Source: Candidatus Hydrogenedentota bacterium
GTDB lineage: Bacteria; Hydrogenedentota; Hydrogenedentia; Hydrogenedentales; SLHB01
Direction of reading: 5' to 3'
Assembly: GCA_007118235.1 (NCBI GenBank)
Contig: SKRY01000051.1
Location: 1 to 9,859, forward strand
DNA: 9,859 nt
A program made the translations under genes and the position numbers. Numbering within the stretch: position 1 is the stretch's first letter; each line of letters begins with the position of its first letter. Positions 1-7,492 of this stretch are shown one piece after another. The notes below the pieces were generated by a model. The model did no database searches, was not told where the DNA came from, and saw only the letters and a list, made by a program, of their open reading frames with translations.

Positions 1-956
1 ATCAGAGCAGTGGCCCATGCGTCGGCGTATGTGTTGTCATTATGGATAACACTTGCCGAAACGAGGTTATGCCTGACCGGCCACCCGGTATTTGGGTCAA
101 TGGTGTGGGAATAGCGCTGGCCTTCGTGCTCGAAGAACTGGCGATAGTCGCCGGAAGTCGCCACCGTCATGTCGACCAGCCCCACGATGGCGTGGATGTC
201 TCTGCTGCCGGGATCCGGGCGTTCGATGGCGATTCGCCATGGCTCGTCCCGCTGATTATGGCCACGGGTGCGCATTTCGCCGGCCACGGACACCATGTAG
301 CGGTCAAATCCTTCGGCTTCCAGGGCGTCCGCGACGGCGTCGGTCGCGTAGCCCTTCGCTATGCCGGAGAGATCACACAACACATCGGGGCGAGTCTTGC
401 GGATGGCGGGCGTATCCGGATCCAATTCGATTTGTTCATACCCGACGCGCTCGCGCGCCGCCTCGATCTCCTCCTCGGGCGGGGGAAGGGTTTCCGCCTC
501 GCCGCCGGGACCAAATCCCCACAGGTTGACCAGGGGTCCCACCGTGAAATCGAAGGCCCCGCCGGAGCGCTCGCTGACGTCCATGGCGATTTCGAAAACA
601 GTGTAGGTTTCCTCGGAAATCTCTTGGAAATCCGTCGAGTCCGATGCATTGAATTGGTAGAGTTCGGCGTCGGGCCGGTAGGTGGACATTAGATTGTCCA
701 CCTTTTCGAGGGTTTCCATGATAGCCCTGGAAATCGCCTCGTCTTCCTCCGGCGTCAGCATGTCGTCCGTGATAATCTTGACGAGGTATTCGGTGCCCAA
801 CGCGTGACCGCCGAATCTGTGTTCCATCGGCCCCTCGCCAATGGGCGCCACGGGATCGCAGCCCCCGAGCATAAACAGGATCGCGGCCAGGATACACGGT
901 CGCCATGGGAATACCTTGGCGGCGGCGCTTGCTGATGGAGGGGGTGTAGGGAGCAT
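1..956 (-). CDS. apbE: FAD:protein FMN transferase ApbE (lipoprotein), 3' end outside window
   Basis: This enzyme splits FAD and attaches FMN through a phosphoester bond to the threonine of S/T-G-A-T motifs, which here occur in NqrB and NqrC. The first 318 residues are visible. They open with a lipoprotein signal (hydrophobic segment 21-32, lipobox LGGC with Cys33), so the protein should be membrane-anchored on the periplasmic side. Family motifs seen are GTEYLVKI (54-61), MSTYRPDAEL (90-99), GGAFDFTVGPLVNLWGFGP (132-150), DLSGIAKGYATDA (195-207), ATSGDY (266-271) and HTIDPNTGWPV (284-294). The start of the C-terminal Mg-binding motif, DAWATAL (312-318), lies at the very edge. ATG at 956 is the first possible start, because an in-frame TGA lies at 966-968. 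The gene begins 17 bp after nqrF and has only a weak ribosome binding site, so it is probably the last gene of the nqr transcript. The stop codon is beyond base 1. The family call is very secure. Confidence 0.96.
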   Translation of the reverse strand, partial: MLPTPPPSASAAAKVFPWRPCILAAILFMLGGCDPVAPIGEGPMEHRFGGHALGTEYLVKIITDDMLTPEEDEAISRAIMETLEKVDNLMSTYRPDAELYQFNASDSTDFQEISEETYTVFEIAMDVSERSGGAFDFTVGPLVNLWGFGPGGEAETLPPPEEEIEAARERVGYEQIELDPDTPAIRKTRPDVLCDLSGIAKGYATDAVADALEAEGFDRYMVSVAGEMRTRGHNQRDEPWRIAIERPDPGSRDIHAIVGLVDMTVATSGDYRQFFEHEGQRYSHTIDPNTGWPVRHNLVSASVIHNDNTYADAWATAL

Positions 957-973
957 TGAATTATCTCACGCCG

Positions 974-2215
974 TTAGATGCCGAAGTCGTCACAGAGAAT
1001 GTTGTCCTCTTCGACACCCATCTCGTGAAGCAAATTGATAGTCGCCGAGTTCATCATGGGAGGCCCGCAAATGTAATACTCGACATCCTCGGGCGCGGAA
1101 TGATCCTTGAGATAATTCTCGTAAAGAACTTGGTGGATAAACCCTTTGGACCCTGTCCAATTATCCTCGGGCAAGGGTTCGGAGAGCGCCAGGGTCCAAT
1201 CGAAATTGTCATGCTCGGCGGCGAGCTTGTCGAATTCTTCAATATAAAACGCTTCGCGGTAACTGCGCGCCCCGTACCAGAACGAGACCTTCCGGTCCGT
1301 CTTGAGCCGGTAAAATTGATCGAAGATGTGCGAGCGCATGGGCGCCATGCCCGCGCCGCCACCGACAAAACACATCTCGGCATCGGTGTCCTTGGCGAAG
1401 AACTCCCCAAAGGGACCCGATATGGTCACCTTGTCGCCTTGCTTCAAGCTAAACAGGAACGAACTCATCTTTCCCGGGGGGGCGCCCGGGGCAAGGGGAG
1501 AGGGGACCGCGATGCGGACATTCAGCATGATGATGTCCGACTCCTCGGGATAGTTCGCCATGGAGTAGGCCCGTTCAACCGGCTCATCCACGGTCGAAGT
1601 CAAATCCCACAGGTTGGCCCTGTCCCATTCATCCTTGAACTCCTCATCAATAGCGAAATCCTTGAAGTGTACGGTGTGAGGCGGGCATTCGATCTGTATG
1701 TAGCCGCCCGCCCGAAAGGGGATGGTCTCACCGGCCGGCAGATCAAGAATAAGCTCCTTGATGAATGTGGCGACGTTGTTGTTCGAGCGAACCGTGCATT
1801 CCCACTTCTGAACATCGAAGATCTCGGCCGGGAGTTCGATGCGCATGTCCTGTTTGACCTTGACCTGACAGGTCAGCCGCACGCCCTCGCGGGCGTCGCG
1901 CCGCGTGATGTGGCCTTTCTCCGTTGGGAGCATGGCTCCGCCGCCTTCGACGATCTTGGCCGTACACACGCCGCAGGTGCCCTGGCCGCCGCACGCCGAG
2001 GGAATGTAAATCTTGTGATTCGCCAACGTGTCCAATAGCGTCGAGCCGGCAGGGGTAGCAAATGACTTGTCCGGATCGTCATTGATCGTGATGTTTACCT
2101 CACCGCCGGCCGCCAGCTTGGACTTGGCGGCTATGATGACGGCGATGAAGAGCAACACCACCACCGTGAACATCGTCACGCCCAGGACAATTGTTACCAG
2201 TGAAATCCACTCCAT
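974..2215 (-). CDS. nqrF: Na+-NQR subunit F, NADH-oxidising flavoprotein
   Basis: This is the electron-input subunit: it oxidises NADH at FAD and passes electrons through a 2Fe-2S cluster into the membrane subunits. At 413 aa it has the usual family length. It carries one N-terminal membrane helix (about residues 5-30) and then a plant-type ferredoxin domain with ligands Cys75, Cys81, Cys84 and Cys116 (C-x5-C-x2-C ... C). The ferredoxin-reductase module follows, with the FAD motif RAYSMANYPEE (215-225), the nucleotide-binding GGGAGMAPMRSH (285-296), and the NADH-site CGPPMMN (383-389). The C-terminus EEDNILCDDFGI is also typical. ATG at 2215 is preceded by AAAGG at a normal distance. It follows nqrE after a 44-bp gap and precedes apbE by 17 bp. 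The FAD and NADH domains, and NqrA at the head of the operon, separate this from the related Rnf complex. Confidence 0.98.
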   Translation of the reverse strand: MEWISLVTIVLGVTMFTVVVLLFIAVIIAAKSKLAAGGEVNITINDDPDKSFATPAGSTLLDTLANHKIYIPSACGGQGTCGVCTAKIVEGGGAMLPTEKGHITRRDAREGVRLTCQVKVKQDMRIELPAEIFDVQKWECTVRSNNNVATFIKELILDLPAGETIPFRAGGYIQIECPPHTVHFKDFAIDEEFKDEWDRANLWDLTSTVDEPVERAYSMANYPEESDIIMLNVRIAVPSPLAPGAPPGKMSSFLFSLKQGDKVTISGPFGEFFAKDTDAEMCFVGGGAGMAPMRSHIFDQFYRLKTDRKVSFWYGARSYREAFYIEEFDKLAAEHDNFDWTLALSEPLPEDNWTGSKGFIHQVLYENYLKDHSAPEDVEYYICGPPMMNSATINLLHEMGVEEDNILCDDFGI

Positions 2216-2259
2216 GGATATGCCTTTCTGTACGTCTCGGTTTGCGGCGGCGCCAAGGG

Positions 2260-2877
2260 TTACAACTGAATCCCCATGAAGCCCATGAAACCGATGGCCA
2301 TGAGCCCCGTTGTAATAAAGGTAATGCCAAGGCCCCGCAGGCCCGGAGGGATGTTGCTGTAGCGCAGTTTCTCGCGGATGCTCGCCAGCGCCACCACGGC
2401 AAGGAAGAAACCGAAACCCGCGCCAAAGCCAAACGCCACGCTCTCCGGGAAGGTGTAGTCCCGCTGCACCATGAACAAGGAGCCGCCAAGGATGGCGCAG
2501 TTCACCGCGATGAGCGGGAGGAACACGCCTAGGGCGGCGTAGAGTTTGGGCGCGTACTTGTCCAGGGCCATCTCCACGATCTGAACGGTGGCGGCGATAG
2601 CCCCTATGAAGGCGAGAAAGCGAAGGAACATCAGGTCCACATCGGCGAAGGCCGGACTCAGCCAGGCCAGGGCGCCGGGGGCCAGGATGTATTGGTAAAC
2701 AAGGTTGTTAATGGGCACGGTGACCGTCAACACGAAGATGACCGCCAGCCCAAGACCTTGGGCGGTCTCGAGCCGCTTGGACACGGCCAAGAACGAGCAC
2801 ATGCCCAGGAAATACGCCAAGGCCATGTTCTCGACAAACGCGGCGCGTACGACTATGTTGAGAAGATCTTCAAACAT
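2260..2877 (-). CDS. nqrE: Na+-NQR subunit E, integral membrane
   Basis: This is a hydrophobic subunit of about six helices that forms, with NqrD, the antiparallel membrane pair holding an iron centre between NqrF and the NqrC flavin. The protein is 205 aa (about 198 is usual). The cysteines known to ligate this iron are present: Cys27 in GMCSFLAVSK and Cys127 in VNCAILGG. Other family signatures are VPINNLVY (54-61), FMVQRDY (135-141), SIREKLRYS (166-174) and PPGLRGLGITFITTGLMA (177-194). The few extra residues sit in the loop around positions 67-80. ATG at 2877 has AAGGAA about 9 nt upstream. The gene is separated from nqrD by 41 bp and from nqrF by 44 bp, so it likely has independent translation initiation on a shared transcript. 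RnfA is a homologue, but the operon context makes this NqrE. Confidence 0.98.
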   Translation of the reverse strand: MFEDLLNIVVRAAFVENMALAYFLGMCSFLAVSKRLETAQGLGLAVIFVLTVTVPINNLVYQYILAPGALAWLSPAFADVDLMFLRFLAFIGAIAATVQIVEMALDKYAPKLYAALGVFLPLIAVNCAILGGSLFMVQRDYTFPESVAFGFGAGFGFFLAVVALASIREKLRYSNIPPGLRGLGITFITTGLMAIGFMGFMGIQL

Positions 2878-2918
2878 GAGACTTGTTTCCTTGCGTTACG
2901 CGTTGAGGGGGCTTCGCG

Positions 2919-3554
2919 TCACTCCGCCTCGACTTGCTCGGGTTTCCATTCACGGATGGCCCAGATGAAGAAGCCGATGATGAAAAAGGCCGCCGGGGCC
3001 AGCACCATCAGGCCGTTGGTTGGATACCAGCCGCCATCGGCCACGGTGTGCAGGACCGGCACGTTAAAGAGCGTTCCCATCCCAAACAGTTCCCGGAAAA
3101 AGGCCACGCCCATCAGTATCACGCTGTATCCCAGGGCGTTTCCGAAACCATCGAGCGCGCTCAGCACGGGGCCGTTCTGCATGGCGAAGGCCTCGGCCCG
3201 GCCCATGATGATGCAGTTCGTGATGATCAAACCGACGAACACGGACAGCTCTTGGCTTATCTCGTAGACAAACGCTTCCAGAATCTGATCCGTGATGATT
3301 ACCAGCGAGGCGATGATGGTGAGCTGCACGATCACGCGGATATGGCTCGGAATCCCATGCCGGAGGATGCTCACGGCGACGTTGGATATCGTCATCACGC
3401 AGGTAACCGCCAAGCACATGATGAGCGCCATGTCCATCCTGACCGTAACCGCCAGCGCCGAGCAGATCCCAAGCACCTGTAATGCGATGGGGTTGTTGTT
3501 GAAGAGCGGGTCAAGCAGCGTCTCGCGTTCTTTTCGGCTAAGCAGCTTAGGCAT
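2919..3554 (-). CDS. nqrD: Na+-NQR subunit D, integral membrane
   Basis: This is the partner of NqrE in the membrane core, with about six helices. From ATG 3554 it is 211 aa (about 210 is usual). Very conserved stretches are NNNPIALQVLGICSALAVT (19-37), with iron-ligand Cys31, and LSVFVGLIITNCIIMGRAEA (103-122), with Cys114. The C-terminus WAIREWKPEQVEAE is typical. I chose ATG 3554 over the in-frame TTG at 3560: GGAG in the segment just upstream is about 9 nt from the ATG but only about 3 nt from the TTG. With this start the gene overlaps the end of nqrC by 8 bp, suggesting translational coupling. RnfE is homologous, but neighbours and sequence favour NqrD. Confidence 0.97.
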   Translation of the reverse strand: MPKLLSRKERETLLDPLFNNNPIALQVLGICSALAVTVRMDMALIMCLAVTCVMTISNVAVSILRHGIPSHIRVIVQLTIIASLVIITDQILEAFVYEISQELSVFVGLIITNCIIMGRAEAFAMQNGPVLSALDGFGNALGYSVILMGVAFFRELFGMGTLFNVPVLHTVADGGWYPTNGLMVLAPAAFFIIGFFIWAIREWKPEQVEAE

Positions 3555-4356
3555 CGTCAATCACTCCCTCTTCTTCGCGAAGCCGTTCCAGCACTGGACC
3601 AAATCCCTCGTCTCCCATCCAGAAGCGGATCATGTTGTGCACGCCGCGGGCGGTGATGGTCGCGCCGGAGAGGCCATCGACCCGGTGGGGGTCCTCCTCG
3701 GGGGGGCCAACATCGGACTGAGTCACTTCCAATATGGGTTCCCAGTCCTCGTCGAAGACTTTCCGGCCTTCCCACCGGGCTTGCCAACTGGGATTGTCCA
3801 CTTCGCCGCCGAGGCCCGGAGTCTCCTCGTGGTCGTGGAAGGTAATGCCGCGCACGGTCTGTATGTCCGCCTCAAGGGCGAGGTAACCGTAGAGCGTGGA
3901 CCAAAGGCCATCGCCCTCGATGGGGAAGACGATGAACTCGCGCTCCCCATCGTCCACGCCGTCCTCGTCGAAAACATAATAGATGATCACATGGTCCGGA
4001 ATTCGCGATACGCCCGCCGGATTCCGGGAGACCCGGCGGTGCTGATCGGAATCCCGCAGCATCGCCTCCCGGTCGTAGTCAGCGGGGTCCACATCGGGCA
4101 GCTCCTCGCCCGTGGTCATGTCGACCGCCATCTCCACGATGCGTTCGTCGAAGATAACATCGACCTCCTCGGCCATGGGCCGTTCACCGGGCTCGATGAG
4201 GCCGGCGGCCGCCAAGACATTCTGCCGGCGGTTGAGGAGGCGGTTGCGTTCTTGCATGTCCCGCAATCCCACGGCGGCCGTGGAGACGAGAATGGAACAC
4301 ACCAAACATACGCCCGCCGCGAAGGTAAAGGTATAAGCCGTTGGACTAAGTTGCAT
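3547..4356 (-). CDS. nqrC: Na+-NQR subunit C, covalent FMN carrier
   Basis: This subunit is a periplasmic flavin-carrying domain on a single membrane anchor. It accepts electrons from the NqrD/E iron site and passes them to the NqrB flavin. The protein is 269 aa (about 257 is typical). A membrane helix at about 8-30 ends in STAAVGLRDMQ, a family hallmark. The FMN attachment site is DGLSGATIT (227-235), with Thr233 as the predicted acceptor. Other conserved segments are GDGLWSTLYGYLALE (148-162), ETPGLGGEVDNPSW (178-191) and FWMGDEGFGP (245-254). Acidic stretches such as 129-140 (DEDGVDDGE) account for part of the extra length. It starts inside the end of nqrB (11-bp overlap) and overlaps nqrD. 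The co-encoded ApbE is the expected flavinylating enzyme. RnfG is a distant homologue but is unlikely here. Confidence 0.97.
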   Translation of the reverse strand: MQLSPTAYTFTFAAGVCLVCSILVSTAAVGLRDMQERNRLLNRRQNVLAAAGLIEPGERPMAEEVDVIFDERIVEMAVDMTTGEELPDVDPADYDREAMLRDSDQHRRVSRNPAGVSRIPDHVIIYYVFDEDGVDDGEREFIVFPIEGDGLWSTLYGYLALEADIQTVRGITFHDHEETPGLGGEVDNPSWQARWEGRKVFDEDWEPILEVTQSDVGPPEEDPHRVDGLSGATITARGVHNMIRFWMGDEGFGPVLERLREEEGVIDDA

Positions 4357-5572
4357 AACCGGCTTGTCTCCGTTTTATGTTTCTTGCTTTCACAAAGGTG
4401 TCGATATAGGGGGCGAACATGTTCATGAACAGGATAGCGAGCAGCCATCCCTCGGGGAAACCGGGGTTAACGACCCGGATCAGGATGCCAAGCACGCCAA
4501 TGAGGAACCCATATATCCAGCGTCCGGGGTCGGTGAATGCGGCGGACACGGGATCCGTCGCCATGTAGACGGTCGCGAAGGCGAAACCGCCGAGGACAAG
4601 ATGCCAATGCCACGGCATCGCGAACATGGGGTTGGTATCGGAACCTACAATGTTTAACAAATTGGCCATGACAAAAGTTCCGAGAAGAACGCCCACCATG
4701 ATGCGCCAGGAGCCCGTCCATGTCGCCCTCAAAAGAATGGCCCCGAGCAGGCAGGCCAACACCGAGGTCTCTCCCATGGAGCCCGGTATGAACCCGAGAA
4801 ACGCGTCCCACCACGTGAGTCCATTAGCGAACGCCTCCTGCCCTTCTTCACTTGCCTGGGCCAGCCACGTCGCGCCCGAGATAGCGTCCGGCGCTTCCCA
4901 GGTTTTGGCCGCGATCCACACGCGGTCACCCGAGAAGGTAGCGGGGTAGGCGAAGAAGAGAAAGGCCCGGCCGGTCAACGCGGGGTTGAGGAAATTCATG
5001 CCGGTGCCGCCAAAGATCTCTTTCCCTACAACAACTCCAAACAAAACACCCAGCGCTACTTGCCATAGAGGCGCGGTGGGGGGAAGGATCAAGGGAAAGA
5101 GCATGCCCGTAACCAAGAACCCCTCGTTGATCTGGTGCCGCCGCACGATGGCGAAAAGCGCCTCCGCAAGACCGCCCGCGATGTACGTGACCAACAGTAT
5201 CGGCACGAAGAAAAGCCCGCCATGCACGGCGCAAGAAAGGATGCTGTCCGGCGTGAACCCCAACCCCAGCCACTCCATGACGCCGGTCTGCCATCGGTCG
5301 AGGGGAGGCGCGCCCGCCGCGATCGCCTTATTAGCCTGCAACCCCGTGTTATAGAACGCCATCAATATGGTGGGGATCAGCGCGACGATTACCATGCTCA
5401 TGAGGCGCTTGAGGTCGAGGCCGTCGCGCACGTGGGGCGCTGACTTGGTTACGCGGGCGGGCGTGAAGAAGAACGTGTCCGCCGCCTCGAACAGCGGATA
5501 GAACCGTTCGAGTCTGCCGCCTTTCCGGAAAGCCCGCGCCTGGCGGTCCAGGATGTTACGCAAGAACTGCAT
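4346..5572 (-). CDS. nqrB: Na+-NQR subunit B, membrane flavoprotein
   Basis: This is the largest membrane subunit of the sodium pump. It carries covalent FMN and is the part most directly linked to sodium movement and quinone reduction. It has 408 aa (about 412 is usual) and roughly ten hydrophobic helices. The attachment motif DAISGATWLAQ (229-239) predicts FMN on Thr235, one position from the Vibrio cholerae residue. Other hallmarks are INEGFLVTGMLFPLILPP (148-165), GKEIFGGTGMNFLNPALTGR (183-202), PGSMGETS (263-270), MPWHWHLVLGGFAFATVYMA (319-338), TDPVSAAFTDPGRW (339-352) and ILFMNMFAPYID (380-391). The ATG follows the nqrA TAA with no intervening base, and GAGGG inside the nqrA end acts as ribosome binding site, so the two are probably translated in a coupled way. 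The 3' end overlaps nqrC by 11 bp. Confidence 0.98.
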   Translation of the reverse strand: MQFLRNILDRQARAFRKGGRLERFYPLFEAADTFFFTPARVTKSAPHVRDGLDLKRLMSMVIVALIPTILMAFYNTGLQANKAIAAGAPPLDRWQTGVMEWLGLGFTPDSILSCAVHGGLFFVPILLVTYIAGGLAEALFAIVRRHQINEGFLVTGMLFPLILPPTAPLWQVALGVLFGVVVGKEIFGGTGMNFLNPALTGRAFLFFAYPATFSGDRVWIAAKTWEAPDAISGATWLAQASEEGQEAFANGLTWWDAFLGFIPGSMGETSVLACLLGAILLRATWTGSWRIMVGVLLGTFVMANLLNIVGSDTNPMFAMPWHWHLVLGGFAFATVYMATDPVSAAFTDPGRWIYGFLIGVLGILIRVVNPGFPEGWLLAILFMNMFAPYIDTFVKARNIKRRQAGYAT

Positions 5573-6952
5573 TTACCCTTCCCTCTCAATCTCGGTGAGG
5601 ACGTTGCGCAGGTGAGCCCCATAATTGTACTTGCCCGGGCACGTGAAGCTGCATAAAGCCAAATCCTCTTCCTCCAGTTCCAGGCACCCCAGCTTCTCGG
5701 CCTCCTCCAAGTCTCCAATGGCCAGCGCGCGCAACAGGTAGGTGGGGATAATATCCAGAGGCGTCACCCATTCATAGGTTCCGATGGGCACCATGGCGCG
5801 ATCGCCTCCGTTGGTGTTGGTGGTGAAATCGAACCGGCTGTTGGGAAACAGCGCCGAGGCGAAGGCGTTTGTCACGGAGAAGATGTGGCGGCCGGGGCTG
5901 AGCCATCCCATGAACTTGCGCTCGCGTCCCTCCCGGAGCACGGAAATTTGATTGTGGCGCTGCCCCAGATAGCCAAAGACGTCCCCCATGGCCGTCCGGC
6001 CGCTGAGGACGGAACCCGATACGACCCGGTTCTCCCCTTCCTTCAACTCTCCCTCCACCAGCGGGTCCAGATGGGCGCCCGCACGCGTGGTCAAGAGCCG
6101 GGGATTCGTCACTTGAGGGCCGGCCAGCGCAATGACGCGCTCCACGTCCAACCGGCCCGTCTGGAAAAGGCGGCCAATGGTCACCACCTCTTGGTAATTG
6201 ATGTACCACACGGTCTTCTGGAATGGCACCGGGTCCAGGAAATGGATGTGCGTGCCGGGGAGTCCGGCGGGGTGCGGGCCGGTGAACTCTTCCACCGTGA
6301 TCCCTTCCATGGACGTGCCCGGGATCGTTTCGTTGGGGGACTTGCAGAGGTAGACGGGGCCCTTGGTGAGTTTGCGGAGGGCTTGGAGGCCTTGCTCGAA
6401 ATCTTGCTCCTTGCCCTCCAGTACGATCGCCGCCGATGGGGCGAGCGGGTTGGTGTCCATCGCGGTGACGAAGATGGAGTTCGGTTCTCCATCCGGCGGA
6501 GGGACCTTGCCAAACGGCCTTGTGCGAAGGCAGGTCCATACGCCCGACTCGATGAGCAGCGTGCGGATCTGTTCCTCGCTCAATTGCTCCGGAGGCGCGC
6601 CCGAGTAGCTCTCGAAGGGATGGCATTCATCATCCGCGGGAGCCCCCGCGCGTTCGTTTCCGCTGAGTTCAATCACGACGGACTGAAGCGCCCGTCTTGC
6701 GCCGCGATTAACGGCCGTAAGCGTCCCCGCTCCCAAGGCGGTGTAGATTACCCCGGGGGTCTTCTTGTCCTCGAATAGCGGCTGGCCGCGCTTGACCTCG
6801 CTGCCGGGCTCGACAAACATGGTGGGCCGCATCCCCACGTAGTCCGCGGCCATGAGCGCCACGCGGCTCACTGGGCGGGCGGGCTCTATGCGTTGCTCGG
6901 GCTCTCCTGTTATGGGGAGGTCCAAACCTTTCTTCAATACATGTAAGGCCAT
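5573..6952 (-). CDS. nqrA: Na+-NQR subunit A, first gene of the nqr operon
   Basis: NqrA is the large cytoplasmic subunit bound to NqrB and is implicated in quinone and inhibitor binding. This protein has 459 aa against about 446 usually. The N-terminus KKGLDLPITG (7-16) matches the family start, followed by ADYVGMRPTM (36-45) and a barrel-sandwich segment, GAGTLTAVNRGARRALQSVV (74-93). Further signatures are TRPFGKVP (144-151), GPHPAGLPGTHIHFLDPV (225-242), ALAGPQVTNPRLL (275-287) and the cysteine-bearing ALCSFTCPGKYNYG (432-445). ATG at 6952 gives MALHVLKKGL, a few residues longer than usual, with AGGA upstream at a slightly long spacing. The stop abuts nqrB. As the promoter-proximal gene it is transcribed leftward from the 642-bp intergenic region. 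I could not identify a good -35/-10 pair on that strand. Confidence 0.97.
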   Translation of the reverse strand: MALHVLKKGLDLPITGEPEQRIEPARPVSRVALMAADYVGMRPTMFVEPGSEVKRGQPLFEDKKTPGVIYTALGAGTLTAVNRGARRALQSVVIELSGNERAGAPADDECHPFESYSGAPPEQLSEEQIRTLLIESGVWTCLRTRPFGKVPPPDGEPNSIFVTAMDTNPLAPSAAIVLEGKEQDFEQGLQALRKLTKGPVYLCKSPNETIPGTSMEGITVEEFTGPHPAGLPGTHIHFLDPVPFQKTVWYINYQEVVTIGRLFQTGRLDVERVIALAGPQVTNPRLLTTRAGAHLDPLVEGELKEGENRVVSGSVLSGRTAMGDVFGYLGQRHNQISVLREGRERKFMGWLSPGRHIFSVTNAFASALFPNSRFDFTTNTNGGDRAMVPIGTYEWVTPLDIIPTYLLRALAIGDLEEAEKLGCLELEEEDLALCSFTCPGKYNYGAHLRNVLTEIEREG

Positions 6953-7175
6953 GGGTTTGCTCTATCCTGGTTGCTTCCCCACCCGTTCGGCGGGATATGC
7001 CGCGCCGCCGGGGCAATTTGTAGTCATCGTGCTACGTGTTCGAGCGTGTTTTCATCACTCCAATGCTCCTTGGCTCGCCGCGCCGGGCGAAAACTACCCG
7101 TCTCGGCGGATCGGAAACGTGCTTGTAACCTGGTGCGCGTTGCGAAAGGAATCGCGTGCGGCCGCCGGGAGGTCA

Positions 7176-7202
7176 CGATGCGAACTCGAGGAGTCCGCAT
7201 CG
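7176..7202. repeat. 27-nt near-perfect hairpin in the intergenic region
   Basis: CGATGCG (7176-7182) pairs with CGCATCG (7196-7202). Inside, ACTC (7184-7187) pairs with GAGT (7191-7194) around a 3-nt loop. That gives 11 base pairs with one A/C mismatch at 7183/7195. A second dyad, CGGAGC-T-GCTCCG (7201-7213), touches it directly. It lies about 225-250 bp upstream of nqrA and about 390 bp upstream of the DUF6807 gene. It could be an operator, a leader or processing structure, or part of a small RNA. No T-tract follows on the plus strand, which argues against a terminator in that direction. Confidence 0.5.
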
Positions 7203-7422
7203 GAGCTGCTCCGGCCCTTACGGGTGGGGCCATCCGGCGTCCTCGGGGGACGTTCGTGGTGGCGTTCGCGAGAGTAGCGTACGCCGGGCGCGCCTTTCCC
7301 TCATTCTCTGCAATTTCGGAAGTATCTTGCCAAAAAGCCTGCCCCAAAAACAACTGCCGTTCCACCCTTATGCCCGAACCATTCCAGGCCAAAAAGGCCT
7401 CGCGCGCTATTCGCGAACTGGG

Positions 7423-7451
7423 TTGCGCCATGTTGGGCGCTATTGTATCAT
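7423..7451 (+). promoter_or_regulatory. Predicted sigma70-type promoter for the DUF6807 gene
   Basis: A -35-like TTGCGC (7423-7428) and a -10-like TATCAT (7446-7451, five of six consensus bases) are separated by exactly 17 nt. Transcription would start near 7458, giving a leader of about 137 nt before the ATG at 7595. An inverted pair, GCGCC (7425-7429) and GGCGC (7436-7440), overlaps the -35 box and the spacer and could be an operator. The call rests on consensus and spacing only. Confidence 0.45.
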
Positions 7452-7460
7452 GCGGGAATA

Positions 7461-7492
7461 GCGTTGGGAGGCCAACGCGCTGTCCGCGTTGG
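7461..7492 (+). promoter_or_regulatory. Alternating hairpin arms in the DUF6807 gene leader
   Basis: Three complementary blocks occur in a row: GCGTTGG (7461-7467), CCAACGCG (7472-7479) and CGCGTTGG (7485-7492). The middle block can pair with the left one (7 bp, 4-nt loop) or with the right one (8 bp, 5-nt loop), but not with both. The set begins within a few bases of the predicted transcription start. As RNA it would give two exclusive hairpins near the 5' end; as DNA it could be overlapping operator half-sites. The pairing is directly visible, but any function is inferred. Confidence 0.5.

Noticed and set aside
956..2038. A 360-codon open frame on the plus strand opposite nqrF
   Set aside because: nqrF on the other strand has clear family motifs along its whole length. 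The antisense product has no recognisable domain and is a by-product of GC-rich codon use.
3292..4428. A 378-codon open frame on the plus strand opposite nqrC and nqrD
   Set aside because: It lies antisense to two well-identified genes and crosses their junction. No ribosome binding site or domain was seen.
5885..6778. A 297-codon open frame on the plus strand opposite nqrA
   Set aside because: Antisense to conserved nqrA; the product is Arg-, Ala- and Gly-rich without motifs.
974..6952. Possibility that the operon encodes an Rnf complex
   Set aside because: NqrA is present, and NqrF has fused ferredoxin, FAD and NADH domains. There are no RnfB- or RnfC-type polyferredoxin motifs.
6995..7035. 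A possible -10 box (TACAAA on the minus strand) for nqrA
   Set aside because: No acceptable -35 sequence lies at 16-18 nt, so I could not support a promoter.
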